From Nereocystis luetkeana (taxonomy: Eukaryota > Sar > Phaeophyceae > Laminariales > Laminariaceae): DNA of 64,000 bases. The position numbers and the translations under genes were made by a program. Below are positions 1 through 10,500 of this stretch, piece after piece; within the stretch, counting starts at the first letter, position 1, and each line of letters starts with the position of its first letter. The stretch is from assembly GCA_031213475.1 (NCBI GenBank), contig JARUPZ010000018.1, positions 7,886,406-7,950,405 on the forward strand, in the 5' to 3' direction. Under the pieces are notes generated by a model. That model searched no databases. It was given only the letters and a program-made list of their open reading frames with translations, and had not been told where the DNA came from.

Positions 1-1370
1 TACAGCGACGTTGCTTCGCGCCCGACGCTCAGGCGGCGGGGCCTAGAGACAAAGAGAAGCGCACTCGGCACGCACCTCTCCGTGGATACGTACGAGTACT
101 TGTGGACTACACTGCTGTACAGCAGCAGTCAGTCACAGCATGGAACACAAAATACCACGACAAGTTGGCTCTAGCGCACTCGCCGTCTCTTTGCCGCCAG
201 ACCAGAGGCAATCAGCCTTGGCTCGCACGCTTGGGTCCTACGCGCAGTGCAGTGCACCCAGCGCGTCTCTTCGCGGCGCCAGACCACAAAAACAGCAGTT
301 GATCTCGGCGTTTGCTCGAATCTCTACACACACAATATATCTGATTTTTCCGCATAGGAAGACTGTTTCGATTTGCCAACTTCATATCTGAAAATGCGAT
401 CGGGGCAGAATCTACAGCTCAAAAATCGAACCGCATAGGAAACGGCCTAAGTCTCTCGCTGGTGGAACTTCCAGAATATCCAGACCGCTTCGCCAGTTTC
501 CCGGGTAAACACGCCTGCAAAGGTGCTCAAAAACCTCCATTTCCAGTTCATGATTCATGAAAAACAGGTTGCCGTACTCCGTACTCGTATGAAAATATAA
601 TGAAAAATAAAACAACCGAAGCTGGGAGGTCGGAATTTTACCCAAAAATCATATTTGCAAGCTTCGTGTGATACTATTACTACTATTGTAATATATATAA
701 CAGAGATAATTCGATCGTGCCTTCTACCGCGCATGTACTCGTAGATATACATGTAAGAAATGGGCGTTTTTGATGATGTCCCGGAGTAAGATCGATGTGC
801 GTTTGAGTCGGGATTGTAAGAATCGTTCTCAACCTTCAACAACATCACAGGTGGCCACTTGAGTACGTTGCGGGACTTTGTGGCGAAACCACAACCTTAG
901 CACGTTACGGCGACAGGAAAAACGCATACCGCAACGCTCGCGTAACGTACCAAATGCACCTCGATTGTGAGACGTCCTGTCGTGAAGTTTGCATAACGTG
1001 TGACGTTGTCGTTAGGTTCGTGAATGTTCTTGCAACGTTTGCTTGAGTTTTTTTCGGCAACGCGTATGACACATCTTGGAATTAATTGTATACCCCGTAT
1101 GCGTTGTTATACCAGGTACCTGGTATAGTTTATTATGTACCTGGTACCTGGTATATATTTTTATTCACGGAAGTGAAACATGGATTTAATGGACAAAGGA
1201 AACTGGGGCTTGTGGAGGGGGACTGAATCCTTGGTAGCATATGTTTGATGAAAAGGGAGATGGGAAGAGGGGCATGATGTTGACAATTATCATGGTGGCA
1301 GTTGGTAAAACTGCGAATTATTACCTACCGTCTACGAGCATAGGTATCTGCAATGATGTTTGCATCGTAC
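1..1370. other. No recognised gene
   Basis: I see no exon, RNA gene or known repeat that I can support here. The 16-bp palindrome TACCAGGTACCTGGTA near 1110 and a second pair near 1138 belong to the dispersed TACCWGGTA motif discussed in the findings. Short open frames are stop-limited and show no family resemblance. Confidence 0.5.
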
Positions 1371-1485
1371 TATTACGGGGGACCCTAGTTAATAGGACCT
1401 ACGGTATACATAGAAACCTATATATTTAAACATTTTTACTATCAATAACAATATTTGGTCCTATCAACTATGGTCCCCCGTAATA
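1371..1485. mobile_element. MITE-A copy 1
   Basis: About 115 bp, a non-coding palindromic element. The left end reads TA-TTACGGGGGACC and the right end GGTCCCCCGTAA-TA, so the termini are inverted repeats flanked by a TA duplication. That structure is typical of Tc1/mariner-mobilised MITEs. The interior is AT-rich with the block ACAATATTTGGTCC. This copy is one of at least 23 in the window. Confidence 0.85.
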
Positions 1486-2468
1486 GGCGAGTTTATGTCG
1501 ATCTCATGTTTTGACCAAAATATTTGTATATTTTCATCAGTTTTTCGTTTGACGCAGAATTAACTACGGAATCCATGAAACAATATGATAATAGGACAGA
1601 ACATTGTTCTTCCCCGAACATGTTATATGCCGAAGTTTCATATTTTTTACTTAATTTTAAAGTACATTTTGGGTGGTTTTTGCGTACAGAGCGTGTGTTC
1701 GCGTATGGTGTCGTTTTTGTGCAGTGCAAAACCGCGAGTGAGACCAAAAAAAGTATATATACAGGGAAAAAGCTGAGGATCAATACAAAAGGTCGTAAGT
1801 TGCTGTTGTGATGCGGGTGTACCGCATAGCACTACACGTATGTATGTTGTCTTCTCCAATTTAATTACTCGGAGTATTAGTTTTTTTCGTGTGTACATAC
1901 TTCGCATGTTATTTTCCCGATTGTTTTGTTTATGCTTCGCGTTTTTTTTTCCGGATTTCGTGTATTACATTTATTTGTTGTAGTTTTTCATTTTGTTTTT
2001 TCGTTTGATTTTGATTTTCGTTCAACTCTGAGCTGTCAAACATTACATCCGTAACGAAAAATACAGCACTTTGACCTGACACGTTCCCCAGCCTGAGGAC
2101 AGTGTGACGCGTACATTCGATAATCCGGGGGCGTGTTTACGTTGGACAATAATCGGCCTTGAGATTTGTGGCTCAAGATGTTTTTACTTGAGGTCCTCCA
2201 GAGTACGCGCCCAAGGTACTCCGGTGGCCACCTGTGCAGTCACCGCTTGTTTTCGCTTGTCACGGGTGCTCTTAAACCGGGGTACCCACTCTATAGATAG
2301 TACACCTCACGAGTACTCCTGCTGCTGAATATAGGTGTTTGCTGCTGCACTTTCGTGCTATTAATAGTATAGCTAAGGATACAATGGTTGTTTACGCCCA
2401 GAGCGGCTTCGCCTTCACCCCGTGACGCCGTTTACATCACCCACGACTGCGACGGAAATACGCGAAGC
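1486..2468. other. No recognised gene
   Basis: AT-rich to about 2050, then mixed composition. No coding exon or known repeat was recognised. A CTATTAATAG palindrome lies near 2358 and is a candidate excision scar (see findings). Confidence 0.4.
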
Positions 2469-2704
2469 TCGCCCTCGCCATCGCCAACTGCAACACCCGC
2501 GCGATGTACACATCCACAGGGGAGCACAGAGGAGAAGAGGGACATGGCACGACAACGCTCCGCCAGTCAGCGGCATGTCCTTCTTCTCCTCTGTGCTCCT
2601 CTTGACTGGCGGAGCGTTGCTGTGCCATGTCCCTCTTCTCCTCTGTGCTTCTCTTGGATGTGTACGTCGCGCCGGTGTTGCAGTTGGCGACGGCGAGGGT
2701 GAGC
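2469..2704. repeat. Long hairpin (about 100-bp arms)
   Basis: The left arm (about 2469-2570) and right arm (about 2603-2704) are near-perfect inverted copies around a loop of about 30 bp. Landmarks are GCCAACTGCAACACC and ATGTACACATCCA on the left, with their complements on the right. The arms also carry GAGGAGAAGAGGGACATGGC and its complement. Weaker symmetry continues outward towards 2420 and 2755. The structure could be a foldback element or a hairpin-RNA source. No transposase, TA or TTAA flank was found. Confidence 0.75.
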
Positions 2705-2805
2705 GCGGGTCTTGAATCACGCACGTGGCGCGACGTGTGGTGTACGTAACCAACTACCACTACGTCCCTGCCCCGTTCGCCCCCCCGCCCCCCCCCCCCG
2801 TGCGC

Positions 2806-2941
2806 GCGCGCGCTTGGTGCAAGCAATGTCTGCCTGGTTGGTGAAAACACGACGTGCTCCGTCCCGGCCTTGTAGGGATGCGAGGGTCTGGGGTCATACG
2901 ACTATGGCCATGCATGATATCGAGTACACTCCGCCCCCCCC
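2806..2941 (+). mobile_element. Retroposon S copy 1, 5'-truncated
   Basis: This copy carries the 3' part of the S consensus: CGCTTGGTGCAAGCAATGTC, the GGTGAAAACACGACGTGCTC block, GTAGGGATGCGAGGGTCT, and GGCCATGCATGATATCGAGT. It ends in a C-run, which is the family tail. A second C-run lies just upstream (2779-2798). Confidence 0.75.
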
Positions 2942-4125
2942 GAGGCTTCTGCTGCGTGCGTTTACGGCCTTTGGGACTGGGCCTGGACACCGGTACCCAT
3001 GACATGGCATCGCACACTGTCTACTTACTGCATTACAGCTATAGTACGAGTTTATCTGCTGTGTCGCAGTTTTGTGACCACAGAGCTTGTATCGCTCAAT
3101 TAATAGGGTCGAAGAATAAGCATCGCCACGGGCTCTACTGGGTGTGCTGGATGTCGACGGGTAGAAATGACCATTCAATGTGAAGAACACACACGCACGT
3201 ACGTACGAGTGTGCAGTCGTATACTGCTGTAGTATCATCGTGGTTGCACGCGTGACGCCCATTTTACCGACGTTGCAGATCACTTCGGACACATGGCCGA
3301 CTCAAGCAGCCCAGCAGGCAGTTTCACATGGCCGGTGCTGTAATCGTCAAATACTTTCGACACACACATCGCCCCTCTGGAGTCCCAAAGGTAATGCCAA
3401 TGATAGGCTCGCGTTACGACTGACTCCTCCTGGAGAGGGTCCTTCTTGCGCTTCATCCAGAGAAAAAGAGGTACCAGAAAGTGAGTATTTCGTGGGCGCG
3501 GACGAAGAGGGCTTGCAACTAAACATCGGGCGCTTGATCAGCTTGTTTGTGTCAACGTGGCGGGAGCAGCTGGGCTGGAGCCAACAATCAGAACTACGCC
3601 GCATTTATCAGCGAGAGGATTGTGGAATATGAAGCACGTATGTCTGCTGATGCTGTTGTTCACGTACTTCGGTACATATCTTGGTCCATCGAGGTCTCTC
3701 ATATCTCCTCACAAAATGTTGAAAACATTGAAATACTCCCCACTGCTGACGTGTGGTTTTGTGGGTATGTACAGGTAGATACACCGACAGATAAAATTGC
3801 CACAGCAGCAGTAGCCACCTGCCGAGCCCGCTCGGCAGAGGACCTCGTTGACTCGACCTCCGGCAAAAGGGCGTCGTGCTGCTGTACAGGTGAGTAACAC
3901 ACAAACAAGATCGTAGCGACGGCCCTGTGCGTTCGGAGCAATGCTCGCCTAGCCCGCGAGAAAATATTCGCAATTTTTAGAAATTTGACACGCACCTGGT
4001 ACAAGTTACGCTAAAATACAGCACCTACTATTAATAACTGCTTTACTTAATCTGTAATAAAGTAGCTGTACCTCAAGCACGAAAATAACAGCAAGGCCGG
4101 AGGCCAGTTTTGTGTTGTTATCTAC
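2942..4125. other. No recognised gene; expected intron of the zinc-finger gene
   Basis: The minus-strand zinc-finger exon at 4126-4248 must continue to the left, but I could not find its second exon (C-x2-C...H-x-H) here. A plus-strand frame runs to a good donor, ACAG|GTGAGT, near 3891. Its translation resembles nothing I know, so I do not call it. Confidence 0.3.
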
Positions 4126-4248
4126 CTGGCAGATGACATTTTGCGCCGCCTGGTTCACAGCGAGCTGCGATCCCTTTCCAGCCTTGGCCTTCTTTGCCTC
4201 GTTACGCGCCCGTGCCGTGGCCGACTTCTGAGCGTTTCCTCCACCCAT
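4126..4248 (-). CDS. ZNF706/At2g23090-like zinc-finger protein, first exon (partial)
   Basis: This 41-codon exon starts MGGGNAQKSATARARNEAKK and continues through KAGKGSQLAVNQAA to NVICQ, where it meets a donor (CAG|GTAGAT). The pattern MGGGN-QK...KGSQL..N.....I-C is the N-terminus of the short eukaryotic 4F5-like/C2H2 proteins of the At2g23090-ZNF706 group. These are about 75 residues long and have one C2H2 finger starting just after this point, so the first finger cysteine is the C in VICQ. In this family the lysine/alanine-rich N-terminal half is followed by the finger; the molecular role is poorly known. The start is the only ATG that gives the conserved MGGG. The finger exon was not found to the left, so the gene is incomplete as read. 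Confidence 0.75.
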
Positions 4249-4765
4249 AACTAGCTTGTGTCTAGGATGACGAAGGTGCGGTGTGGGGAAGGCTGGAAAC
4301 AAAACACGACAGGGCAGGCCGAGGGCGGGGGCAGGGGGGGTTCAGCGATAGATGGCATCGGGATCGAGAAGACGCTCGTAGTAACAGCGCTATATTTGTT
4401 GCAGGTAGCTATAGGTGCAGAACGAGGCCTACCTTTGGTCTCGCGAGTTTATACTCGACCAATTCCGCGACAAATAGAGGGGTACGTACCACGCCCGTGG
4501 TGATGACGATCCAACAGCAGGGCAAAAGTGGTTCGTGGTACGATAGAGGTCGTGTAGTGGGCGGTCTGGGCCCGATCGACCGTGGAAACAGGCCAGCAAG
4601 GTGAGGTCGGCTAGGTGCCTACGGCTATTCTCTACTTTCCTCGAGATCAACTAATCCTTGCTCACCGGAGACGAAGATGGCAGGGATAGAGTGTCAACGA
4701 GGCTGCGAGGCAGCGAAAGTTTAACCGATCAAGCGGCCAATCCAATCGGTGATCGGTAGCTTCAG
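4249..4765. other. Upstream region of the zinc-finger gene
   Basis: This stretch should hold the promoter of the minus-strand zinc-finger gene. No TATA-like or other element stands out. A GC-rich block lies at 4300-4360. Confidence 0.3.
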
Positions 4766-4884
4766 ATTGAATGCCAATATGTTCTCTACGAAACCCCAAG
4801 AGTTCGTGGTTGTGGCCACCGTCCCTAAAGGCACCGGCTTAGACACCGTTGTTGGACTAGAGCGGGCACCATGGTTCAGTACAG
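4766..4884 (+). CDS. Possible exon of an unrecognised gene
   Basis: Between an acceptor (CTTCAG|) and a good donor (ACAG|GTGGGT) lies a 39-codon open frame reading LNANMFSTKPQEFVVVATVP and then KGTGLDTVVGLERAPWFST. Its amino-acid composition looks like protein and both splice signals are reasonable. I do not recognise the family, and I found no neighbouring exon in matching phase. It could be a chance frame. Confidence 0.25.
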
Positions 4885-5457
4885 GTGGGTGCCGGAAACG
4901 GTGTGCTTGGCGTTGCCCCCGCGATGCAGGATATTTGGGCCACAAGGAGAGCGCAACGCAGATCGCCCCTCCAAAAGTCAAGAGAGGCCACGGCCAGAAA
5001 TGCACCACACGCCTGCATAGATAGCGGCTGGCTGTGTGCGTTAATCGAAGCACGTGCGGCCTCCCTAGAGCCAAGTCGTTTTTGCACTCAGACAGTTTTG
5101 TTGCCGATGGGCCCTTCCGGTTGCCCCGCGTCTAGCGGCGACCATCGTGGTCACTGCTGTTTGGGGTTTAGCGTTTCTTCTCGCGAAAGAGGGTTGGAGT
5201 CCTCTTGCCTTTCAGCCTTTTTGTTAGCTTTCTTGTTTGGGGTTGTGTTGCTTGCCTTTTCGGATTCTCCTCGCCGTTCACTCGCCGAGCTGCGCCGACG
5301 AGCTATGTCAGTAGTCGGTCCCCCCCCAGATATCTCGCCTTCCGTGTTTCTGGACCCAATGTCTCCCTTTCTGCTTCCCTCCGGTCTGCTGTCCTGGCTT
5401 CGTTGCCCACGCGGCGAAAATTGCCTTGGGAATCACCAACCTGGGGAAAACCAACAA

Positions 5458-7459
5458 ATGGTTTGGCGGGAGCAGCAAGGAGATCGAAGGCGCCAAGTGT
5501 GAGTTTTTAACACCCTTGTGTCGATGAACCCTGTAGAGAACGCCGTGAGCTGGCACTCAGTAAGGCTCGTTGAAATGGTGCAAAGAGCATCAGCAGATCA
5601 GCGTTCTGGCAGTAAAAAGACTTCCAAGATTGGCGAAGGTGTCCTCTGCTGTATTGGTCGATTCCGCCCGCAGGCCGAACTACTGCGGTGCGGTTAGCGA
5701 ATCACGCCCGTGCTCCACGTACCAGCACCCCCTCTGTGTTTAGCGTAAGCGGGGGGTGTCAGTCGCGGAGTTACGGCCGCCCTCACTATCGCCCCCCTGC
5801 GAGTACGTACTCGTAGACAGCAGTACATATCGGGCGAACACCTACAACAAGGCTGTCTGATTGCTATATTCGTCTCAACACAGCAGTCTGCATACACCTA
5901 TACCAGGTATACGTGAGTGGCCATTTCTTATCTTCGTTGTCCGCTTGGGCCTTTGTGGGACGTTTTTCCAGTGATTTGATCGGGGTCAGGAGCGAAACGC
6001 GTGTGATGTATTTTGCCCGTCTGTGCCTGTTTTTTTTCAGATTGTCAGCCTCCCATTAGGCATCCACTTCGCGCTGCCAGGTAAACACACCGCTCCCATC
6101 ACACGATTCCAGTACAGCTCTATTTGGTACCAGGTACCTGGTATCATACTTGCTAGCGCTCACCCGTCCTGTAGGTGGGCTGTCGATAGTAGCTGTCGCA
6201 GGTCTCCAGGACAAAAATGTACCTGATGCCTCATATATTTGGTAATTCAAGTAGCTTGTTTCTCGTGGCCGTAAAACAAACCGGGTTATATACCATGGTG
6301 ACCAGAGCTATACAGGATGCCAGGTATGTTGGGAGCTCCCGCCTGATACGAGTACGAGTACATACTCGTGGTAAAGCGAGCTGCGCCGAAATTAGTTTTC
6401 CGCGTTAACCGTACTTGGTATATAACAAACCATCACCAGAAGCCCTCCTTACCCTTTTTTACATCGGGCACGGTCGCCCCGGTGGTTCAAGTGGTTAACC
6501 TCGAATTCTACTTGTTTGAGTCCTGGGTTCGAGCCCTAGGAGGGTCGGACTGACTTTATTTGCAAAAATAAAAAAAGGGATTCAATTGTTGAGAGCGCCT
6601 TGCAGCGTGGGTAGGCACAATTCGATGCGAGTCGACGAGGGAAGAAAAGGCTGAAATCTTCTCGCGATAAAAATGAAGGCACGTACCGTAGCGGGAAGGG
6701 GGGAGAAGAGCCTGCTATGTGACCCCGGATCTGAGTTACGTGTTGGAAGGAGAGAGAGAAGAAGATGTGCGAAGATAATGAATGGGATGGAAAAATATAC
6801 CGGGTATATATATATATATATCATACATGGGGCCGAGAAGAAAAAGGCGTTGCCCTCGTACCTCAAAATACACTGCCTCCTATGGGAAGGAAACATGAAG
6901 AAACCTCCGACCCACGAAAAAGGTAATTCCATGCCAGTTGGCGAGCGCAGCAGCACACCGAAGGGATACAAAGTAGACCTCTGTGCCGGCGTTTTCTTCT
7001 ATGCAGTCTTCGATGTTCCGTGCAGCGACCCAACCACCCGCTGCCCCTCTCTAAATCCTTTGATGGAACACCATGACCTCGGCATACCGTAGACGGCAGC
7101 TCTTAAATGGCCCTGGTGTGTCCCCTTATTGAAACTCGCCGACGACGCTCGGTCTTACCTCCCTGGATTGTCTGCAGTTGACGGCGATGCCTTGGGAGTA
7201 ATTGTTGATAGTAGCACAGACCCATGAAAGCAGAATGCCCCAGAGGCGGTTCGGCTTGTTGCCGCGGTTCTCAGTCAACCGGCTAGCGCCCGGCACCGTA
7301 TGATACGAGCTCGAGTAGACCTGGGTTAATTCCTGCGCCAAAGTTAATGTCTGACAGTCTAACCGTACCAGTGGCAAACTTTCGACAACCATTCCAGCTG
7401 CTGTGTAGACTGCGGTCGTGAGCAAACCTCGCGCCACGTACGTATGTACGTGCGTCTAT

Positions 7460-7504
<45 letters not shown>

Positions 7505-10500
7505 CCTTCGGCGCTATTCGGATTGCTTGTATGTGGCGGGAATTGCGTTCCATCCGTTTCCAGCGCAGGCCAATCAACGCTGCCAGGCGTGCAACCCGTA
7601 TCTAGCTCACTTGAAACTTCCCGCCACCGACAACTGCAGGGACCGAGGCGTAAATATCCGACTAGCGCATCATGGTGGCCCTTTTAATATTGGGGCTTTT
7701 CCCACGATGGAGACTAAACGCCCACGTCGGTTGCACCTCAAATGGTGGAAGGCGTAATCGGGTGGGAAGTTTTCGCTTCGCGACGAAACGGTAAAGACCC
7801 ACTGGTATCGATCATGCTGAGCTTCTGTCCACGCCCTCCTCCGCCAATGTCTTGCCCTCCACAGCCGCGAAGGCCCGCGGATCGAACCTCCGGGTTCACT
7901 TCAAGCACATGCGTGAGGTGGCCCACCTCATCAAGGGCATGAAGCTGTCCAAGGCCAAGCAGTACCTCCAGGTGCGCGGAGCGAACGAAAGGCTCGTGAA
8001 TGAATTGTTCGTGTTTGTTCGTTGTAGCTTGCTCTCCACGGAATCTCCTGCTACCCTCTCCTTTTCGATGTTTTCCTTGTCTGGAGGAAAGAGGGTTGTG
8101 GGGTTGTGTGTAGGCGGCGTCCTCGGCCGCTGTGTCGGAGGGGTAAGTAAGTGGAAGCTGCTTTGCGAAGTTCTTTCGTGACTGCCTTGTGCATAGCAGG
8201 TGCGTATGCAGTCGCGGTAGGTTTGCGGTGTTGGCTGTATGTCGATCGCTATGATAAATGCCATGCCGACGGCGAAGAAATGGGTTTTCATGCCCTCGTA
8301 CGCTGCGTGAAAGCATCTCGATCTAGGGGGGGCACGGAGTGGTTTGTACTTTTTGTAGTCGTGGTTGTCCGAAAGGACCAGCCTGAGCATGCTCCCTCCC
8401 TCCTTGCCAATCGACCTCGGGTGCACGTTTTCCCCTTCGGAGTCAAAGAAACGGTAAAAAAATGCGAGGATGGTATCGACGGTTCCTGGTCCTTTCCAGG
8501 GTCTGTCTGAATTCGAACGTGACTACATCTCTGCGGCGTCTGTTCTTGGATTTTCTCTCGGTTTTTTTCTCTCGAGGTAAGTAAACATGTTTTGCTGGTT
8601 TTCCTATTTTTGGCTCTCGTCCTTTTATACCTGCCTTGTGTTATAAATAGTGTTGCTCTTTCTTACCTGGTCCGCCCGACTTTGTTTTGGCCGATCAGGA
8701 CGTGCTCGACTACAAGCGCGCGGTGCCCTTCACGATGTTCACCGGAGGCGTGGGCAGGCACGCCCAGGGCAAGCTGCCCATCGCGAAGGACTACATGGGG
8801 GACCCGTCCAGCAAGACGGTGAGTGACCTCTTGGCGTATCATACACCTGGTACGTACCTGGTTTGGCACCGGGTACAAATGTGGTACGTATGTACTCATT
8901 ACTAATAATAGTTTTTTTAGTTTGTCGTCCTTGATTGTCAAAACGGTCGCCATGGTTATTTTACTCAGCATCCACCTCCCACGGTGGACTTTAGCCCCGC
9001 CTGGGGCGTTGAGCAGATCCTCGCTGCGACTGGAGTATCACGCAGTGTGAAGAAAGTCTGAGATGTCTTCATTATACCGCCCAGAAAATTTGTAGGCAAA
9101 GGCAAGGTGGAAAGGTTGAGTGAGCGTGAAGGTCGACGCTCCACAGTCCACAGCTCAGCTTCAACCTCGTCGTCGTACCGCCTCGTAGTGTCTACTCGCA
9201 AACTTTCCGTCTGACTGCTAGTGTACCTTTAAGTGACCGCCAGACTATTCGTGTAAGTGACCGTCAGAATACTCGTTTGTGGCCGGCAGACTTCTGGTAT
9301 ATGTAACTGTCAGACTACTTGTACATGTAACCATTACACTTCTCGTATATGTAACCGTCAGACTCCTCTTGTATGTAATCGTCAGACTACTCGTATGTAA
9401 CCGTGTAACCATTACACTTCTCGTATATGTAACCGTCAGACTCCTCTTGTATGTAATCGTCAGACTACTCGTATGTAACCGTGTAACCATTACACTTCTC
9501 GTATATGTAGCCGTCAGACTACTCGTATGTAACCGTCAGCCTACTCGCATACTTCACCGTAACTTGTTGTTGAACTGTGACAAGCTATTGTATACCATGG
9601 TACCTGGAATCAAAACAGAGGAGCTATTCACGGGATGAGCTGAGCCACCGTGCATCCGAAGAGCTTCAATCATGTGCGGGCGTAGAACGTGTTTATATAA
9701 ACTACCTTGTGACTTCTTCGTCGCTGGTTGGTCAAAAAGCTGTAGTGCCGGGAGCGGATTGAATATCACAGTTGTTGGGCACACTGAACAACTTTATTTT
9801 ATGGTATGACCCGTGTGTTTCGTTGACGTGAGCCACGCCCAACAAAAAATGGATTGGTCCTACCACCTTGCGGGTCGGTTTTAATTGTTCTACGGGTGGT
9901 AGTATTGGCGGCGTTGAAAAAAACGTCTCTACTGGTGTCCGCTTCTCCGAGCTCAGGCATTTTCTGAACGTGCCCGTCTCCCTCCTCTGCACGCCGTACG
10001 ACGCACGTATACTTTTTGTTATTGGTTTTATAGGTACCGGGTAACAAGCACAAGCACACAACCGTGTCGCCCGGAAGCAAGTGCCGCTGGCCCCAGAAGG
10101 CGACGCGCATCGTTCTTGACCTTGTCAGGAACGCGGAGTCTAACGCGGAGGTATGTACCAGTGGGAACGCTTTTTCATGTCTTGTCTGAGGGCGCACAGA
10201 GTCCTGTCCGGGCTGCTTGCGGTACACCCCAAGTCAGTGATGGTGTTCGAGCGAGGAGGCGTTCATTCCCGTCTGCACCTGTCAATTCCTGTTTTGGCTT
10301 GTTGTGGTATACGCCAGTAACCGTCTGGGGAAGGGAGGTGTTTTCGCATGTCGTGTCCGAGGGAGTCTTGAGTCCCGTTTCGGCTCCTTGAGGTGAACGT
10401 GAAAATCGGCGATGGTGTTCCGAACATTTGTCGTAGTGACGTGAAAGTCCATAGCGGAGCTTGTCTTCATTGCATTTAAGTTGCTTCGAGTCAAGGGCTG

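Larger units (their letters stand above)
5499..7864 (+). other. RPL17 intron 1
   Basis: Holds a full SINE-T (6473-6796), a TA dinucleotide run (7464-7502) and the palindrome TACCAGGTACCTGGTA near 6128. No coding exon was recognised in the rest. Confidence 0.5.

Noticed and set aside
6475-6548. tRNA gene on the plus strand
   Set aside because: The A and B boxes are those of a SINE-T head. The same sequence recurs at 25985, 37915 and 42275 with the SINE body attached, and no proper acceptor stem is formed.
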